DNA of 64,000 nucleotides from Cordia subcordata (Eukaryota > Streptophyta > Magnoliopsida > Boraginales > Cordiaceae): contig JAPTOF010000007.1 of the NCBI GenBank assembly GCA_028554755.1, forward strand, positions 280,001 through 344,000. The letters are read 5' to 3'. Below are positions 44,641-56,156 of this stretch, piece by piece (positions within the stretch are counted from its first letter, which is position 1; each line of letters opens with the position of its first letter). Under the pieces are notes generated by a model that was not told where the DNA came from, made no database searches, and was given only the letters and a program-made list of their open reading frames with translations. Both the position numbers and the translations under genes were made by a program.

Positions 44641-47067
44641 TTAGGTGGCAGAGGAGAATGGAAATGGACATGGAGGTACAGAAACTTCAACCACTCCTTC
44701 AAGCATCTGGCTTACTTCCCCCATGGTTGGTCTGCTTGATGAATCTTCCTGAATGCACCAAATCCCAACCCTTACAAACCTTTCTAGCTTCTTCCCATCA
44801 TTCAATGCCTCCATATCGTTTCCTACCAGATCATCTAGTCTTCCATCCTGAAAACAGTCCCAAGCCCAACCAGTTAGAATACCTCTATCTTCACCTCCAT
44901 TCTTTAAAATTTCTAAGCTTTTTCGACAACTTATGATCTCGAGTAGGAGGACACCGAAGCTGTAAACATCAACCTTGGCATTGATTTCAGTGTTCCTGAA
45001 CCATTCAGGCGCGACATAACTCTTTGGTCCTCTTATACCAGTATCTGTTCGACTTTGATTAATTATCAAAGGCTTTGCCAATCCAAAGTCAGATATCTGA
45101 GCATTGTAATAATCATCCAGAAGGATATTCTGGGGCTTGATATCATAGTGGATGATTTGAGTTCTGCACTCCTCGTGTAGATAAGTGAGTCCCCCGGCCA
45201 CCCCCTGCGCGATTTGAGTACTCTTGCTCCAGCTTGGTTTTCTATCACCAAAAAGAAAGTTTGCTAGTGTGCCATTCCTCATATACTCATAAACCAACAA
45301 ACAATGTTGTCCCTCATCACAAAATCCAATCAAGCGCACCAAATTCTTGTGATGAGTCTGACCTATGATGTTTACTTTGGCTCTGAACTCCTTCTCAGTG
45401 TCTTGCGCAACGCTGTCCAACTTCTTCACTGCAACAGTGCTTCTGGAACCTAGCTGTATAACCCCTTTGTAAACAATTCCCAATGCACCTCGTCCTAGCT
45501 CTTCCTTGAATCCATTTGTTGCTTCTTCAAGCTCTCTGAAGCTAAAGCAGCGCAAGTTTATTTCCGCAGAGTTCTTCGGCTGAGAAACTCTGGTTGTCTG
45601 GTAGATCAGGAAAAATCCCAGACAACCTGCAACAATGATGAATAATGAAGTGCCCAAGAGTATTGATCCCACGAGTACCAGATTTCTGCCATTATTCTCT
45701 TCTTTTGGTCCTGAAAATGGATGTTTTCTGTACTTGAGGAAAGATGTAACATTGATATAGGTGTCGATTCTCCCATTCGACAAAGGCAGCTTCTTCTTCC
45801 AGCAGCCATCATCTCTAAACATGGCAACAACACAGAAACAATCATGTAAGCAGCTGTTTTTGCATTCAGCTTCCAAGGTAGGCTTCAGCTCCTCATATTC
45901 AGACGTTGGCCAATCAGTTTGAAGGAGCGTCTCAAAACCGTAAACATCTTCCAGAGTGCCTCGCTCATCAGCTTCATCACATGCTTGAGCGAAATTAGGT
46001 TTGCAGCCGCTATAGGCATCGTTCGGATCAAGCAACGAATACCCTGGCGGACACTGACAATCTGGTCTCCGGAAATTGCCAAGTCTGCAAATGCTATTGA
46101 ACCCGCAAGGACCGGTACCATAGTTTCCCATAATGTTGATACAAATGTTGTCTGGCAGAGACCACATGGCTGTCCAGTTTGGATTGCCAGAGAGTCTCCG
46201 AGGATGATAATATTGAGTGACAACGCCATCAAAGGTAAGAGTCACTCTCTGGTAATAATCTGACGTTGGGAGAATGGAGCGCGAGCTTGTAGTAAGATCC
46301 CTTCTTGCCCCGCTCTTTCTCACTATGTCCAAATAACCTTCCTCATCAAAGATTACTTTCAGCCCAGAGTTTGTTTCGTTTGCAGCATCAGAAGTTTGAC
46401 TGCTATAGTAATCAGTATCAAAATTCATATTGTGAGGCCTGCTTTTTGTGCTAAGCACTAGATTCCCATCTTCGAGCATACGAAGATAAAACCGGCCTTG
46501 AGAGAAGTCGGTTTCTGATCGGCGAGAGATAAGCATGCCACCAATCTCCATTTCTTGGGATGGCAACAAAGTATCAGTTGGATGTTTGAAGCTTTCCCAT
46601 AGCCGATAAGTACTATTGGAACTTGCCACAAGCACAAAATTTCCAGTATCATTCAGAAAACCGTAGCCAACATCATGATCATCATCAGTTTGGTTCCGAC
46701 GATCAATAGTAGAATTCCAAAGTGGTTGGCCCGTAGGATCACGGAGCACTAGCCCACTCTGAGCACTCAGCTCTACTCTTGATCCACGAGGCATGGATAC
46801 ACCATCATTTGCGTACCACAGCACGGTCTTGAAAGGAATTTTGTCATACCAAATGGAAAGCAAGAATTGATCCTCGTCCTGGAGTTGCTTAAAACCAAAA
46901 CCAAAATCACCCGAAGGACACAGCCATGGATTATCACCAACCTCTCCTGCCGTGAGAGAGCTGCCCACAGCAATTCTGCCATTGCTGTTTTGAGCCAGAG
47001 TCCAGCTACATATATATAACGGTAGCAACATTAACAAGGGAAAATGGATGTTCAGGAAAGAAGCCAT
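44641..47067 (-). CDS. G-type lectin S-receptor-like Ser/Thr kinase (RLK1/LECRK type)
   Basis: 808 residues, single exon. The frame opens at 47085 (MIMIII), but the ATG at 47067 (MASFLNIHFPLLMLLPLYICSWTLAQ) matches the paralogues. B-lectin, EGF-like (CGFNSICRLGNFRRPDCQC), PAN (CLHDCFCVVAMFRDDGCWKK), membrane span and kinase follow in order. The catalytic Lys (VAVKK), catalytic Asp and DFG remain. Several normally constant positions differ from all paralogues here: LGRGALG for LGRGAFG, HYDIKPQN for HCDIKPQN, and RGPKSYVAPE for [10 protein letters not shown] in the activation segment. The frame is open and a TATA box and W-box block are present, so it may be expressed, perhaps with altered kinase activity. 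Confidence 0.93.
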   Translation of the reverse strand: MASFLNIHFPLLMLLPLYICSWTLAQNSNGRIAVGSSLTAGEVGDNPWLCPSGDFGFGFKQLQDEDQFLLSIWYDKIPFKTVLWYANDGVSMPRGSRVELSAQSGLVLRDPTGQPLWNSTIDRRNQTDDDHDVGYGFLNDTGNFVLVASSNSTYRLWESFKHPTDTLLPSQEMEIGGMLISRRSETDFSQGRFYLRMLEDGNLVLSTKSRPHNMNFDTDYYSSQTSDAANETNSGLKVIFDEEGYLDIVRKSGARRDLTTSSRSILPTSDYYQRVTLTFDGVVTQYYHPRRLSGNPNWTAMWSLPDNICINIMGNYGTGPCGFNSICRLGNFRRPDCQCPPGYSLLDPNDAYSGCKPNFAQACDEADERGTLEDVYGFETLLQTDWPTSEYEELKPTLEAECKNSCLHDCFCVVAMFRDDGCWKKKLPLSNGRIDTYINVTSFLKYRKHPFSGPKEENNGRNLVLVGSILLGTSLFIIVAGCLGFFLIYQTTRVSQPKNSAEINLRCFSFRELEEATNGFKEELGRGALGIVYKGVIQLGSRSTVAVKKLDSVAQDTEKEFRAKVNIIGQTHHKNLVRLIGFCDEGQHCLLVYEYMRNGTLANFLFGDRKPSWSKSTQIAQGVAGGLTYLHEECRTQIIHYDIKPQNILLDDYYNAQISDFGLAKPLIINQSRTDTGIRGPKSYVAPEWFRNTEINAKVDVYSFGVLLLEIISCRKSLEILKNGGEDRGILTGWAWDCFQDGRLDDLVGNDMEALNDGKKLERFVRVGIWCIQEDSSSRPTMGEVSQMLEGVVEVSVPPCPFPFSSAT

Positions 47068-47140
47068 TATTATTATCATTATCATATTATAAGCAAATAA
47101 TCTTGGGTCGTGAAATAGTAGTCTTGGGTTTTAATAATAA

Positions 47141-47150
47141 TGTATAAATA
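47141..47150 (-). promoter_or_regulatory. Probable TATA box
   Basis: TATTTATACA on the minus strand, about 75-83 bases before the ATG at 47067. The same box is kept in both sister pseudogene flanks (near 33770 and 43240). Confidence 0.65.
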
Positions 47151-47187
47151 GTGGAATGGATCCTCTTCCAGTTTTTATTCTTAGAAT

Positions 47188-47212
47188 CATATGGATGACT
47201 TCCAAGTCAACT
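47188..47212 (-). promoter_or_regulatory. Conserved receptor promoter block with W-box
   Basis: On the plus strand CATATGGATGACTTCC then AAGTCAACT. The gene strand has TTGACT (47205-47210). It is equivalent to 25796-25821 and lies about 40-60 bases beyond the TATA box. Confidence 0.55.
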
Positions 47213-47449
47213 ACATTATTATTATACAATGTACATTGATGTAGAAAATGTAATAAAGAGAAGATAAAAATATTAATGATAAATTCTATAAATACCTGCC
47301 AGCTTTCTTTTCAATTGAGTTGGAGATAAAAATAGCAGTCACTATCCACCAAAGAAAATATCTTTTCCGGACATCCGCACAAGGATACATTTTGAATGGT
47401 CAATATTTTTGGAGATAGAACAAGGTGGGAAAAATCGATACCTAGACGT

Positions 47450-48172
47450 TGTTTGTCTGCAGGAGGATATACAACTTGTGGGGAAAAATGTTTTTCTAGG
47501 AAAATATTTCCTGAACAATACATTATTTTTTGGTGCTCGGCTGTCACACACAAAAAATATTTTTTGGAGTTTGGCAGCCACTTTTAAAAAACATTTTCAA
47601 CAAGAAAATTCAGGAAAAAATGCATTTTGCAATTGGAAGTGTATTAGTCAAATTAACAAATAGAATATAAATATTAAAATTAAAATTTAAACGATTAGGA
47701 AAATTGAAAATCTAGACAATTAAAAATTTTAGAAATTTAAAATAACTATTTTAGTTTCTAAATAGATTAAATTTAATTTTTATATTCTATTTGTTAATTT
47801 TTAAAACTTTAAAATTTTATGTAATTTCTAGTTTGTAATTTGTAATTTAAAATTTACAATTTTAGATTTTTGGTTTTTAATTTTTTAGTTTTTAATTTTT
47901 AGTTTTTTAAGAGGTTAGGGTCAAGATGGGGGTGGTGGTGCAGGTGGAGCGTGGTAAGGGAGAAGATGGATGAAGCAAAAGAGAAAGTAATTATTCGTAA
48001 AATATTTTTTTCTCTTTTATCGCCAAAAAATATTTTTTTCTTTTTTGAACTAGAGTTTTTCTTTGATGAGAAAATATTTTATTGTTGACTTATTCTTTTT
48101 ATATTATCAATATCAAAAAACTCAAAAACATTTTCTAGGAAAATATTTTTCTGCAAACAAATGAAGCCTTAA
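47450..48172. mobile_element. Non-coding inverted-repeat element, copy 2
   Basis: Left end TTGTTTGTCTGCAGGAGG and right end TTCTGCAAACAAATGAAGCC are inverted, with CTAGGAAAATATTT near each. The layout and words match 19437-20219. The flanks on both sides carry related phrases (TTCTATAAA...GAGCTTTCTTTTCAAT, ACCATCCACCAA.GAAAATATC near 47280-47375 and 48290-48365), so the neighbourhood is itself duplicated. No frame looks coding. Confidence 0.6.
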
Positions 48173-49043
48173 AAGAAGATTCATATTGATAAAAGTCTCC
48201 CTTGGTTGCACATCATAGTAGAAACTGCGCTTCCTTGAGAGCATTGTAAAAAAAACGTAATAAACCAAGAGAAAAATGTTAATTTTAGATTCTATAAAAC
48301 TTTATGAGCTTTCTTTTCAATGAACTTGGACGATAACAATTACCATCCACCAAGGAAAATATCTGAAAAGTTCAATCAAGTCAAACGAAAGATTTAGAAG
48401 GATATAAAATTACAAAAAATACAAAATCGGATCGTCCAATTTGATTAGGAATAAAAGTTGGGACAATCACAGATGGAACTGTCCCTAATGATTATTCAAC
48501 GGATTTGAAAATTATTAAACATAACTTTAAAATGTATAGCGCAATTTTTGACCAAAATTGTAATAGTTAAAGAGAAACAAAGGAGAAAGAAAAAGACAAA
48601 TATTCCGCAAAAGCAAAGTGCAAGGTTTCTTGAATAATATATGACTGATGTCTATACGTACAAGAAAAATTAGCTGCAACAAAAATGAAATGGAGAAATT
48701 ACAGGCAAATAAAAATTTCGCCCCTTAATGAAACATAGAGAAAAGCTGAATAAATTTGGTTATATTGGTTCTCTGTGGTGCATATTGGTGACACGAGAAA
48801 TAGATTTTATATGGTTGTACACAATAAATAAATTTTACAATTATGTTTTATCTATTTTGACTCCTTATCACTTTGACGCGTGTAACATTGTTGATATATA
48901 AGTGAATTATTATATAGATACATTTTGTGTTGATACTAGTTTGGGACACCATAAGCCCCACGAAAATATAAAATCAAAGAAAAGGTTGGTGCTGTCACCC
49001 AACAACAACAAAAAAATAACAAAAATAAAAAATAAAGAAGCTC
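48173..49043. other. Intergenic stretch left of the copia element
   Basis: I see no gene. It is AT-rich with the repeated flank phrases noted above and no readable element ends. Confidence 0.4.
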
Positions 49044-49048
49044 AGATG

Positions 49049-49418
49049 TGTTATAAAATAACTTAAATATAATGTGGTATAAAATAATTTGAATAATAAA
49101 ATCTTTTTCTATTATAAAATAATATCACTCTTGTTTCTCTCTTCTTTTTCTCTACTACTTCTATTCTCTACTACTTTTTTTCTCTAATACTTCTTGTATA
49201 TACTACTTTTTTCTCTTCTCCTTCATCCCAAGCTTCTACCATCCCAACTCCTTTTATAGCAAAAATTAAGGAGACAATGCATTAAATGAGAGGATATACA
49301 TATCTCCAAATTTTTCAAGCTTTGCATGTTATAACAAATTCCTAAGCACTTGTAGCATCAATTGTTGACTTATTAGCAAAAGTAATTTTTGCAAGTTGTG
49401 AATGTCCATCTCACAACA
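49049..49418 (-). repeat. 3' LTR of the copia element
   Basis: It is the left LTR on the plus strand. On the element strand it starts TGTTGTGAGATGG and ends TTATAACA, directly after the polypurine tract at 49419-49430. Confidence 0.95.
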
Positions 49419-49636
49419 CTCCCCCTTGGACATTCATCACAATAATATGCCTCGTTCAAATCTTACTAGGAAAAATCCAGTGGGAAAAAAACCTAGTAAA
49501 AGAAAATAGTACAATATTCTTGTTATACGCTTTATACTGCCTCATTAAAAACCTTGCTAGGAAAACCCAGTGGGATAAAACCTAGGTTAAGGGAAAAATA
49601 GTACAGCGCGTATAATACTCCCTCTCATAAAGGCAA

Positions 49637-51960
49637 TTAGGAGCAATCTCTGAGTCGCTGCATGACGATCTTGTGTACCAATTTCTCCAATGTTGTTGCG
49701 GGTAACGCTTTTGTAAACAAGTCTGCTAAATTCTCACTTGAGCGAATTTGACCAACATCAATCTCACCTTCCTTTTGGAGTTCATGTGAAAAGAAGAACT
49801 TTGGTGAGATATGCTTGGCTCTGTCACCTTTGATATAGCCTCCTTTAACTTGAGCAATACATACAGTATTATCTTCATATAGTATAGTAGGTCCTCTTTT
49901 GCTATCTGAAATGTTGCATTCTCCTTCAATATGTTGAGTTAAAGACCTTAACCGTACACATTCTCTGCTCGCCTCATGTAGTGCAATTATTTCAGCATGA
50001 TTTGAGGAAGTGGCGGCAATAGTTCGTTTCGTTGAGCGCCAGGAAATAGCTGTACCACCATATGTGAAGAGATATCCAGTTTGAGATCGTCCTTTATGCG
50101 GGTCAAATAAATACCCAGCATCTGCATACCCTATTAATGCAGGATGTATATGCTTTGAATATAATAAGCCCATATCATTTGTTCCACGAAGATAACGAAG
50201 TACATGTTTAATACCGGCCCAATGTCTTCGTGTTGGTGCAGCACTAAATCTTGCTAATAGATTTACAGAAAATGCAATATCTAGACATGTATTGTTAGCA
50301 AGATACATCAAAGCACCAATTGCACTAAGATACGGTACTTTAGGGCCAAGTATTTCTTCATTATCTTCTCAATGACGAAAAGGGTCCTTTTTGACATCAA
50401 GAGATCGAACAACCATTGGGGTATTCAATGGATGAGATTTGTCCATATGAAATCTCTTCAAAACTTTTTTAGTATAAGTTTTTTGGTGGACTAAAATTTC
50501 ACTTGACAAATGCTCAATTTGTAGGCCGAGACAAAATTTAGTTTTGCCTAAATCTTTCATATCAAATTCTTTACATAAATATACAATTGCTGCTTTAAGC
50601 TCTTCAATAGTCCTTATAATGTTTAAATCATCAACATATACAGCAATAATAACAAACCCTTTTTCTGATCTCTTGATAAAAACACATGGGCTTATAGGAC
50701 TATTAACATATCCTTCCTTTAGGAGGTATGTACTTAGACGATTGTACTACATTCGTCCAGATTGTTTTAATCCATATAATGATCTTTGCAATTTAACGGA
50801 GTACATCTCTTGAGGTTTTGATCTATATGCTTCAGGCATATTTAGTCCTTCAGGGACTTTCATATAAATATCACTATCAAGTGACCCATACAAATATACT
50901 ATCACTACATCCATAAGGTGCATATGAAGTCTTTTACAAATTGCTAGGCTGATTAAATATCTGAATGTGATTGCATCCACCATAGGAGAATATGTCTCCT
51001 CATAATCAATTCCAGGCCTTTGTGAAAAACCTTGTGTTACAAGTCGTGCTTTATATCTTACAATTTCATTGTTTTTATTTCATTTTCGTACGAATACCCA
51101 CTTGTAGCCTACAGGCCTTACATTTTGAGACGTTTGGACGATAGGTCCAAAAATTTTATGCTTTCTAAAAGAATTTAATTCAGCCTCCATTGCGTCTTTC
51201 CATTTATGCTAATCATTTCTATGTCGACATTCTTGGACGGACTTTGGTTCATAATCCTCGCTTTCTATCATCAATTCAGCAGCTACTGTATATGAGAATT
51301 TTTCATCAATAACAATTTTGTTTCGGCTCTCTCTTTTTCTTGTAGAGATATAATTAATTAAGATTTCTTCATTTTCAATATTGTCTCTATTTTTCTCACA
51401 CTCAGGTACCTGATTCTCTACTGGTGTTTCCTTTCTAGTAGTTTTTGCCACATCTGCAGGATCATTAAGAATCTCGAAAAAGTCAACTTGCTTATTTAAC
51501 TCCTTCTTTTTTCGAGGATTTTTATCTTTGGAGCCAACTGGTCTACCACGGTTTTGACGTGCAATAGACTCGTTTGCTAGAGTATTAGATTACTCTTCTG
51601 AAATATCAATTCTAACGGGAGCATTTAGAGCTGGAACGTGTGACTTAGTCACTCTCTTTGTATCAGTGAATGCATCTGGCAATTAATGAGCAATCCTTTG
51701 TAGATGAATAATTTTCTAAACTTCTTGTTTAGATATATTTGTGCGAGGATCAAAATGAGCCATAGATGATGCATTCTATGTAATTTCTTTTTTTTCCAGC
51801 TTTTGTTTTTCTCCCCCTAATGTTGTGAATACTGTTTCGTCAAACTGACAATCAGCAAAACATGCTGTACAAAGATATCCAGTTAAGGGTTCAAGATATT
51901 TAATGATTGATAGAGATTCAAAACCAACATATATTTCCAGTCTTCTTTGTGGTTCCATTT
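49637..51960 (-). pseudogene. Copia reverse transcriptase and RNase H, with in-frame stops
   Basis: One reading frame from 51958 to 49637 is broken only by stops. It holds the RT start (KWKDAMEAELNS), DVVIVYLYGSLDSDIYMKVPEG, SLYGLKQSGR, the catalytic YVDD (near 50625), KFCLGLQIEH, then RNase H features (LIGYADAGYL, GGTAISWRS, ATSSNHAEIIALHEA, LYEDNTVCIAQ, HISPKFFF). Stops include changes from TGG after SGRM and from CGA after DPFRH, both readable as C-to-T or G-to-A transitions. It is non-functional. Confidence 0.93.
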
Positions 51961-52047
51961 TTGTGCATTGTGGTGGAGCAATTAGAACATATACTGCACA
52001 ACCAAATATTTTTAAATGGGATATATAGGTTCTTGACTAGAAACCAA

Positions 52048-52718
52048 TTATAAAGAGGAATATTTATGATGAGCAATTGGTCTTATTCGAACCAGAGCTA
52101 CAGCGTGCAATATGGCATGTCCCCAAGCAGAACTAGGCAACTTAGTTCTTATAAGTAATGGTCTAGCAATTAGTTGTAGATGTTTAATAAAAGATTCTGC
52201 TAAACCATTTTGAGTATGTGTATGAGCCATAGGATGCTCAACTATAATCCCAATTGATGTACAATAATCATTAAAAGATTGGAATGTAAATTCTCCTACA
52301 TTATCAAGACGAATTTTCTTAATCGTATAATTCAGAAATTGTGCACATAGGCGGATTATTTGTGCAAGGAGTCTTCCAAATACCACATTTTGAGTGGATA
52401 ATAAGGAGACATGTGACCAAAGTGTGGAGGCATCTATTAATATCATAAAGTATCGAAATGGTCTACATGCTGGAAAAATAGGTCTACATATTGGAAAAAT
52501 AGGTCCACATATGTCCCCTTGAATTCGTCTTAAGAATGCAGGATTTTCAGCATCAATTTTAGTTGGGGATGACCTTATAATCAATTTCTCTTCGGCACAA
52601 GCAACACATGAAAATTCATTTGATGAGAGTACTTTTTTACTCTTTAATGAGTACCCTTGTGAATTTTTAATAATTTGTCTCATTATTATTGTGCTTGGAT
52701 GTCCAAGGCGATCATGCC
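52048..52718 (-). pseudogene. Copia integrase core (right of the hAT split)
   Basis: The reading resumes directly after the hAT insertion as RLGHPSTIIMRQI and continues through CVACAEEK, LIDASTLWSHV, IKKIRLDNVGEF, QNGLAESFIKHLQLIARP and KLPSSAWGHA. These are the GAG-pre-integrase and rve segments, with acidic residues at the usual places. A 21 bp tandem duplication near 52462-52505 repeats part of the motif (IFPICRPIFPACRPF). A frameshift separates it from the RT frame near 51960-52050. Confidence 0.9.
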
Positions 52719-53012
52719 TAGACCTGGCAAACGGGTACCCGCAACCCGACCTGACTCGTCTAAGTCGGGTTAAGCGGGTTGTCGGGTCACATCGGGTCTA
52801 CCCGATTACCCGTCGGGTCAAGCAATGACAGACCCTAAACTGACCCTATAGGGTTGACGGGTTGGCGGGTTCGACCCGCCAAATATTGGAAAAATATATT
52901 TTTTAAAATTTAATTAAAAAAATGATAAATCAAAGTCTTAAGTGTCTAACAATTAAAATTCACAAAATTCAACACTTAAAATCATTATATAACAATTACA
53001 AATCTTAATTTC

Positions 53013-53365
53013 CAATCATAATTCATAATCAAATCCAAAATCAAAACCATAAATCACTATTCACAAATCATGCCCATAAGTCCATAATTCTATAAATAAT
53101 AACCACTAACTATTAAACACCTAATAATACAATCATAATTCATAATCAAATCCAAAATCAAAACGATAAATCACAATTCACAAACAAACCATGTCCACAA
53201 GAACATAACTCTATAAATAATAACCACTAAACATTAAACACCTAATAATGAAACCATAATTCATAATCAAATCTATAAACCAAAACCATAATTCCTTAAA
53301 TCACAATTCACAAACCATAAGTCCATAACTTCATAAATAATACACACTCAATCATCTAATGGTTA
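53013..53365. repeat. Tandem repeat, about 117-121 bp, three copies
   Basis: Copies begin near 53013, 53130 and 53251 with CAATCATAATTCATAATCAAAT (the third with AAACCATAATTC) and contain ATAAATCACAATTCACAAA and CTATAAATAATAACCACTAA. It lies in the hAT 3' region after the transposase stop. Confidence 0.85.
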
Positions 53366-53485
53366 TAACATACAAACATAAAACAACAAACAAAAATATT
53401 AATTCTCAAATCTCAATCCATTACACTACATAAGAACAATCAAACTTCATCATTTCTCAAAAACTATAGCAACAATCAAACTTCT

Positions 53486-55805
53486 TCATTCCTCTTCCAC
53501 ATCAACAACTTGATTTGAACCTGCATTTGGTTTGAAACTACAAATAGGGAATTCGAGACGTTTCAAGATTTGTTTTTCATTCTCATCTATCAAAAAAAGA
53601 AAAACAAAAGTATTAGGAATAGATTTACCAAAAAAGTTAGCTACTAATTCACATATTACAATTTAGAAACTTATAAGCAAAACACTTTTTAATCATTTAT
53701 AAGATCATTGTGATAAAATTTACCTGTAGACTTGAAACCATACAACCAATTGCGAGTACAAAGCAAAGCTTCAAAGTTTTCCGGCAAGAGAGAGCTTCTA
53801 TATTTATTAAGAATTCTTCCACCAACACTAAAAGAAGATTAAAACAACGATGGTTATAGGAATGCTTAATATATCACGCACCATAAGTGAAAGTACTGGA
53901 TACCTATTTTTTTCTTTCCTCCAATGTTCCAACACATTTAAGTTTGCATGAAGCTTACGGTCAAGTCTAGGCTCCTCCAAGTACAATTCCAATTCACTCT
54001 TACCATTTCTGTCAATGCTTTGACTCCCAAATAAATCAAACTCCTAAACAATCATAAAAGAAAAGTATTAACATCACAATTGAAACAAACAATTTTATAA
54101 AAATAGGATAATTTTAGAAGCACTTACATCAAGCAAATCTTTTCCTTTTCCAATAGCCCGTGATCCGCTACTACTTTCAATGGATGATGATGGTGGTGAT
54201 AGCAATGTAGTTGTGGTTTTTTGAGAAGCCTTCTTTTGATATTCTTCAAACAACATTTTCAACTTGCTTTTGATACGATATATTTTACCCATTGTAGTGA
54301 CAAGATTTATCTTATCAAAGCAAAATTGAATAATATCACACTTCAAGCGAGGATCAAACACAACCCCAAATGCAAGCACTGGACTATACTCATCCCAATA
54401 TTTTTCAAATTTCTCCAACATCCTTTCTGCCATAACCCTAAGCAAAGGATCACCACTCATCTTGTTCTCCAACAAAAGAGATTGAATGCGCCACACATTC
54501 ATGAAATACAAATTAGATGTCGGATAATTTATACCAGAGAACAAATTAGTCATGTCATTGAAAGGCTCTAGGAATTCACATATTTTCTCGCATCTTGTCC
54601 ATTCCTCATTTGATAGTCTATACTTGTACTGACTATCAAAAACTTGTAAATGTGAAAAAGCAACACGATACCTAATGGCACTCTCAAGCATTAAGTATGT
54701 TGAATTCCAACGGACAGGCATATCCAAGCGAAGAACAATTGAAACTTATAATTTAGCAGCTTTTGCACACTCCTCAAATTTTAAAGTCTTACTTTCCGAG
54801 CCAAGCACATATTTGACACTCTCTCTAATTTTGTGTAATGCACCACTAGCTACTTTCAAACCATCTTGAACAATAAGATTCAAAATATGAGCACAACATC
54901 GAATATGAAAGAAATCTCCATCACACAACAAACCATCATGTAACCTGAATGTATTTATCAATCTATCTTGCATATTATCATTAGTAGATGCATTGTCCAA
55001 TGTGATAGAAAAGATTTTGTGCTCAATTCCCCATTCCTTCAAGAAAAACATGATCTTTTGGGCTAACTCAATTCCACTGTGTGGAGGAGGCATGTGATAA
55101 AATGATAAAACCTTACTATTCAGTTTCCAACTATCATCCATAAAATGTGCAGTAAGACAAAGATAACCCTCACTAGTGCAAGATTGCCACAAATCAGATG
55201 TCAAACATATTCTCCCAGAATGTTTAGCTAAAACTTCTTTCAATCTTGCCTTTTCCCTTTTATAAACTTTCACCCCATCCCCTTAAGTGTGTTTCTTGAA
55301 ATCAGTTTCACATCTTGGTTCAAATACAAATAAACATCATTATGGCCTTCATGCTCAGCCATTGCAAATGGATAATTATGTCTAATTACAGCAATTGCTT
55401 GTTTTTCACGAAAAACATTTTGATTGATTTTCTTAGAACGTATCCTACCATCTTCATCAATAAGCATTTGACCAACATCAAAATGGTCACAAAGTGGACA
55501 AACTTGAATATGCTTGTTCAAATTAGTAGTTCCATAACCTTTACCTCCCACAAAATAAATCTTTTTGCACCTATTACAAGCAGCCCTTTCTTTTCCATCT
55601 TCAGATTTATCCAATTTAGTAAAATATTGCCAACATTTAGATGTTTGAACTCGAGACCTTTTCTTAGAAGAATTACTAGAAGTGTTAGCTGTACTTTCAT
55701 CAGTGCATGAAGTCCAATATCATCTCCTAACACTTCTCTTACCTCATCATCTATACTAGCATCAAACTCCATTTCATTATTAACACTGACATTTTCTGAC
55801 TCCAT
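53486..55805 (-). pseudogene. hAT transposase (BED finger, RNase H-like, hAT dimerisation), degraded
   Basis: The N-terminus (55805) is followed, after a frameshift near 55710, by the BED finger (TSKCWQYFTKL, CNRCKKIYF..TTNLNKHIQVC). A second frameshift near 55272 leads to the catalytic region (ICLTSDLWQS, HKIFSITLDNASTND, CCAHILNLIVQDGL); a TAA near 54744 precedes MPVRWNSTYLMLESA. A likely intron (GTAAGT at about 54123, TTTAG near 54043) leads to the dimerisation exon (LELYLEEPRLDR, VLEHWRKEKNRYP, then [30 protein letters not shown] after another frameshift). A last exon ends at 53486 (KRLEFPICSFKP). It resembles the RICESLEEPER/DAYSLEEPER group and is non-autonomous now. Confidence 0.92.
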
Positions 55806-56131
55806 AGTATAGTCAACTAGTCAATCAACAACCCGCAAATACACCAACAAAATAGTGCCCAAAATCAACTGTAAGTCATTACAAAAAAGGAAAAAAGAAA
55901 AGCACTACGATTAGAGATTAAGAATTGAAGAGAAATTTTTATAATCTCCTAAATAAATAATGAAATAAAACAAATTGTATTATTCCTCTTCTTTATCATA
56001 TATCAAATAAAAGTTAAAAAAAGAAAGAAATTGACCAACAAAAATAAGAAAAACAAAAAAAGACAAACTAATCCACATAAAAATAAGAATTTCTGTTTTC
56101 TGTTTTCTTTTTCTTTTTTCTTTTCTAAGCA

Positions 56132-56156
56132 CATATATATATATATATATATATAT
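56132..56156. repeat. (TA)n microsatellite in the hAT 5' region
   Basis: The TA run is followed by a second shorter one at about 56213-56240, with GTTATCGTCTTTTCTG duplicated between them. Bases 55806-56699 hold the hAT 5' leader and subterminal repeats. Confidence 0.9.

Noticed and set aside
54023..54123. The break after GKGKDLLD in the hAT transposase as a premature stop
   Set aside because: A GTAAGT donor and a TTTAG acceptor bracket it and the dimerisation domain resumes in frame, so an intron is the simpler reading; the other breaks are true lesions.
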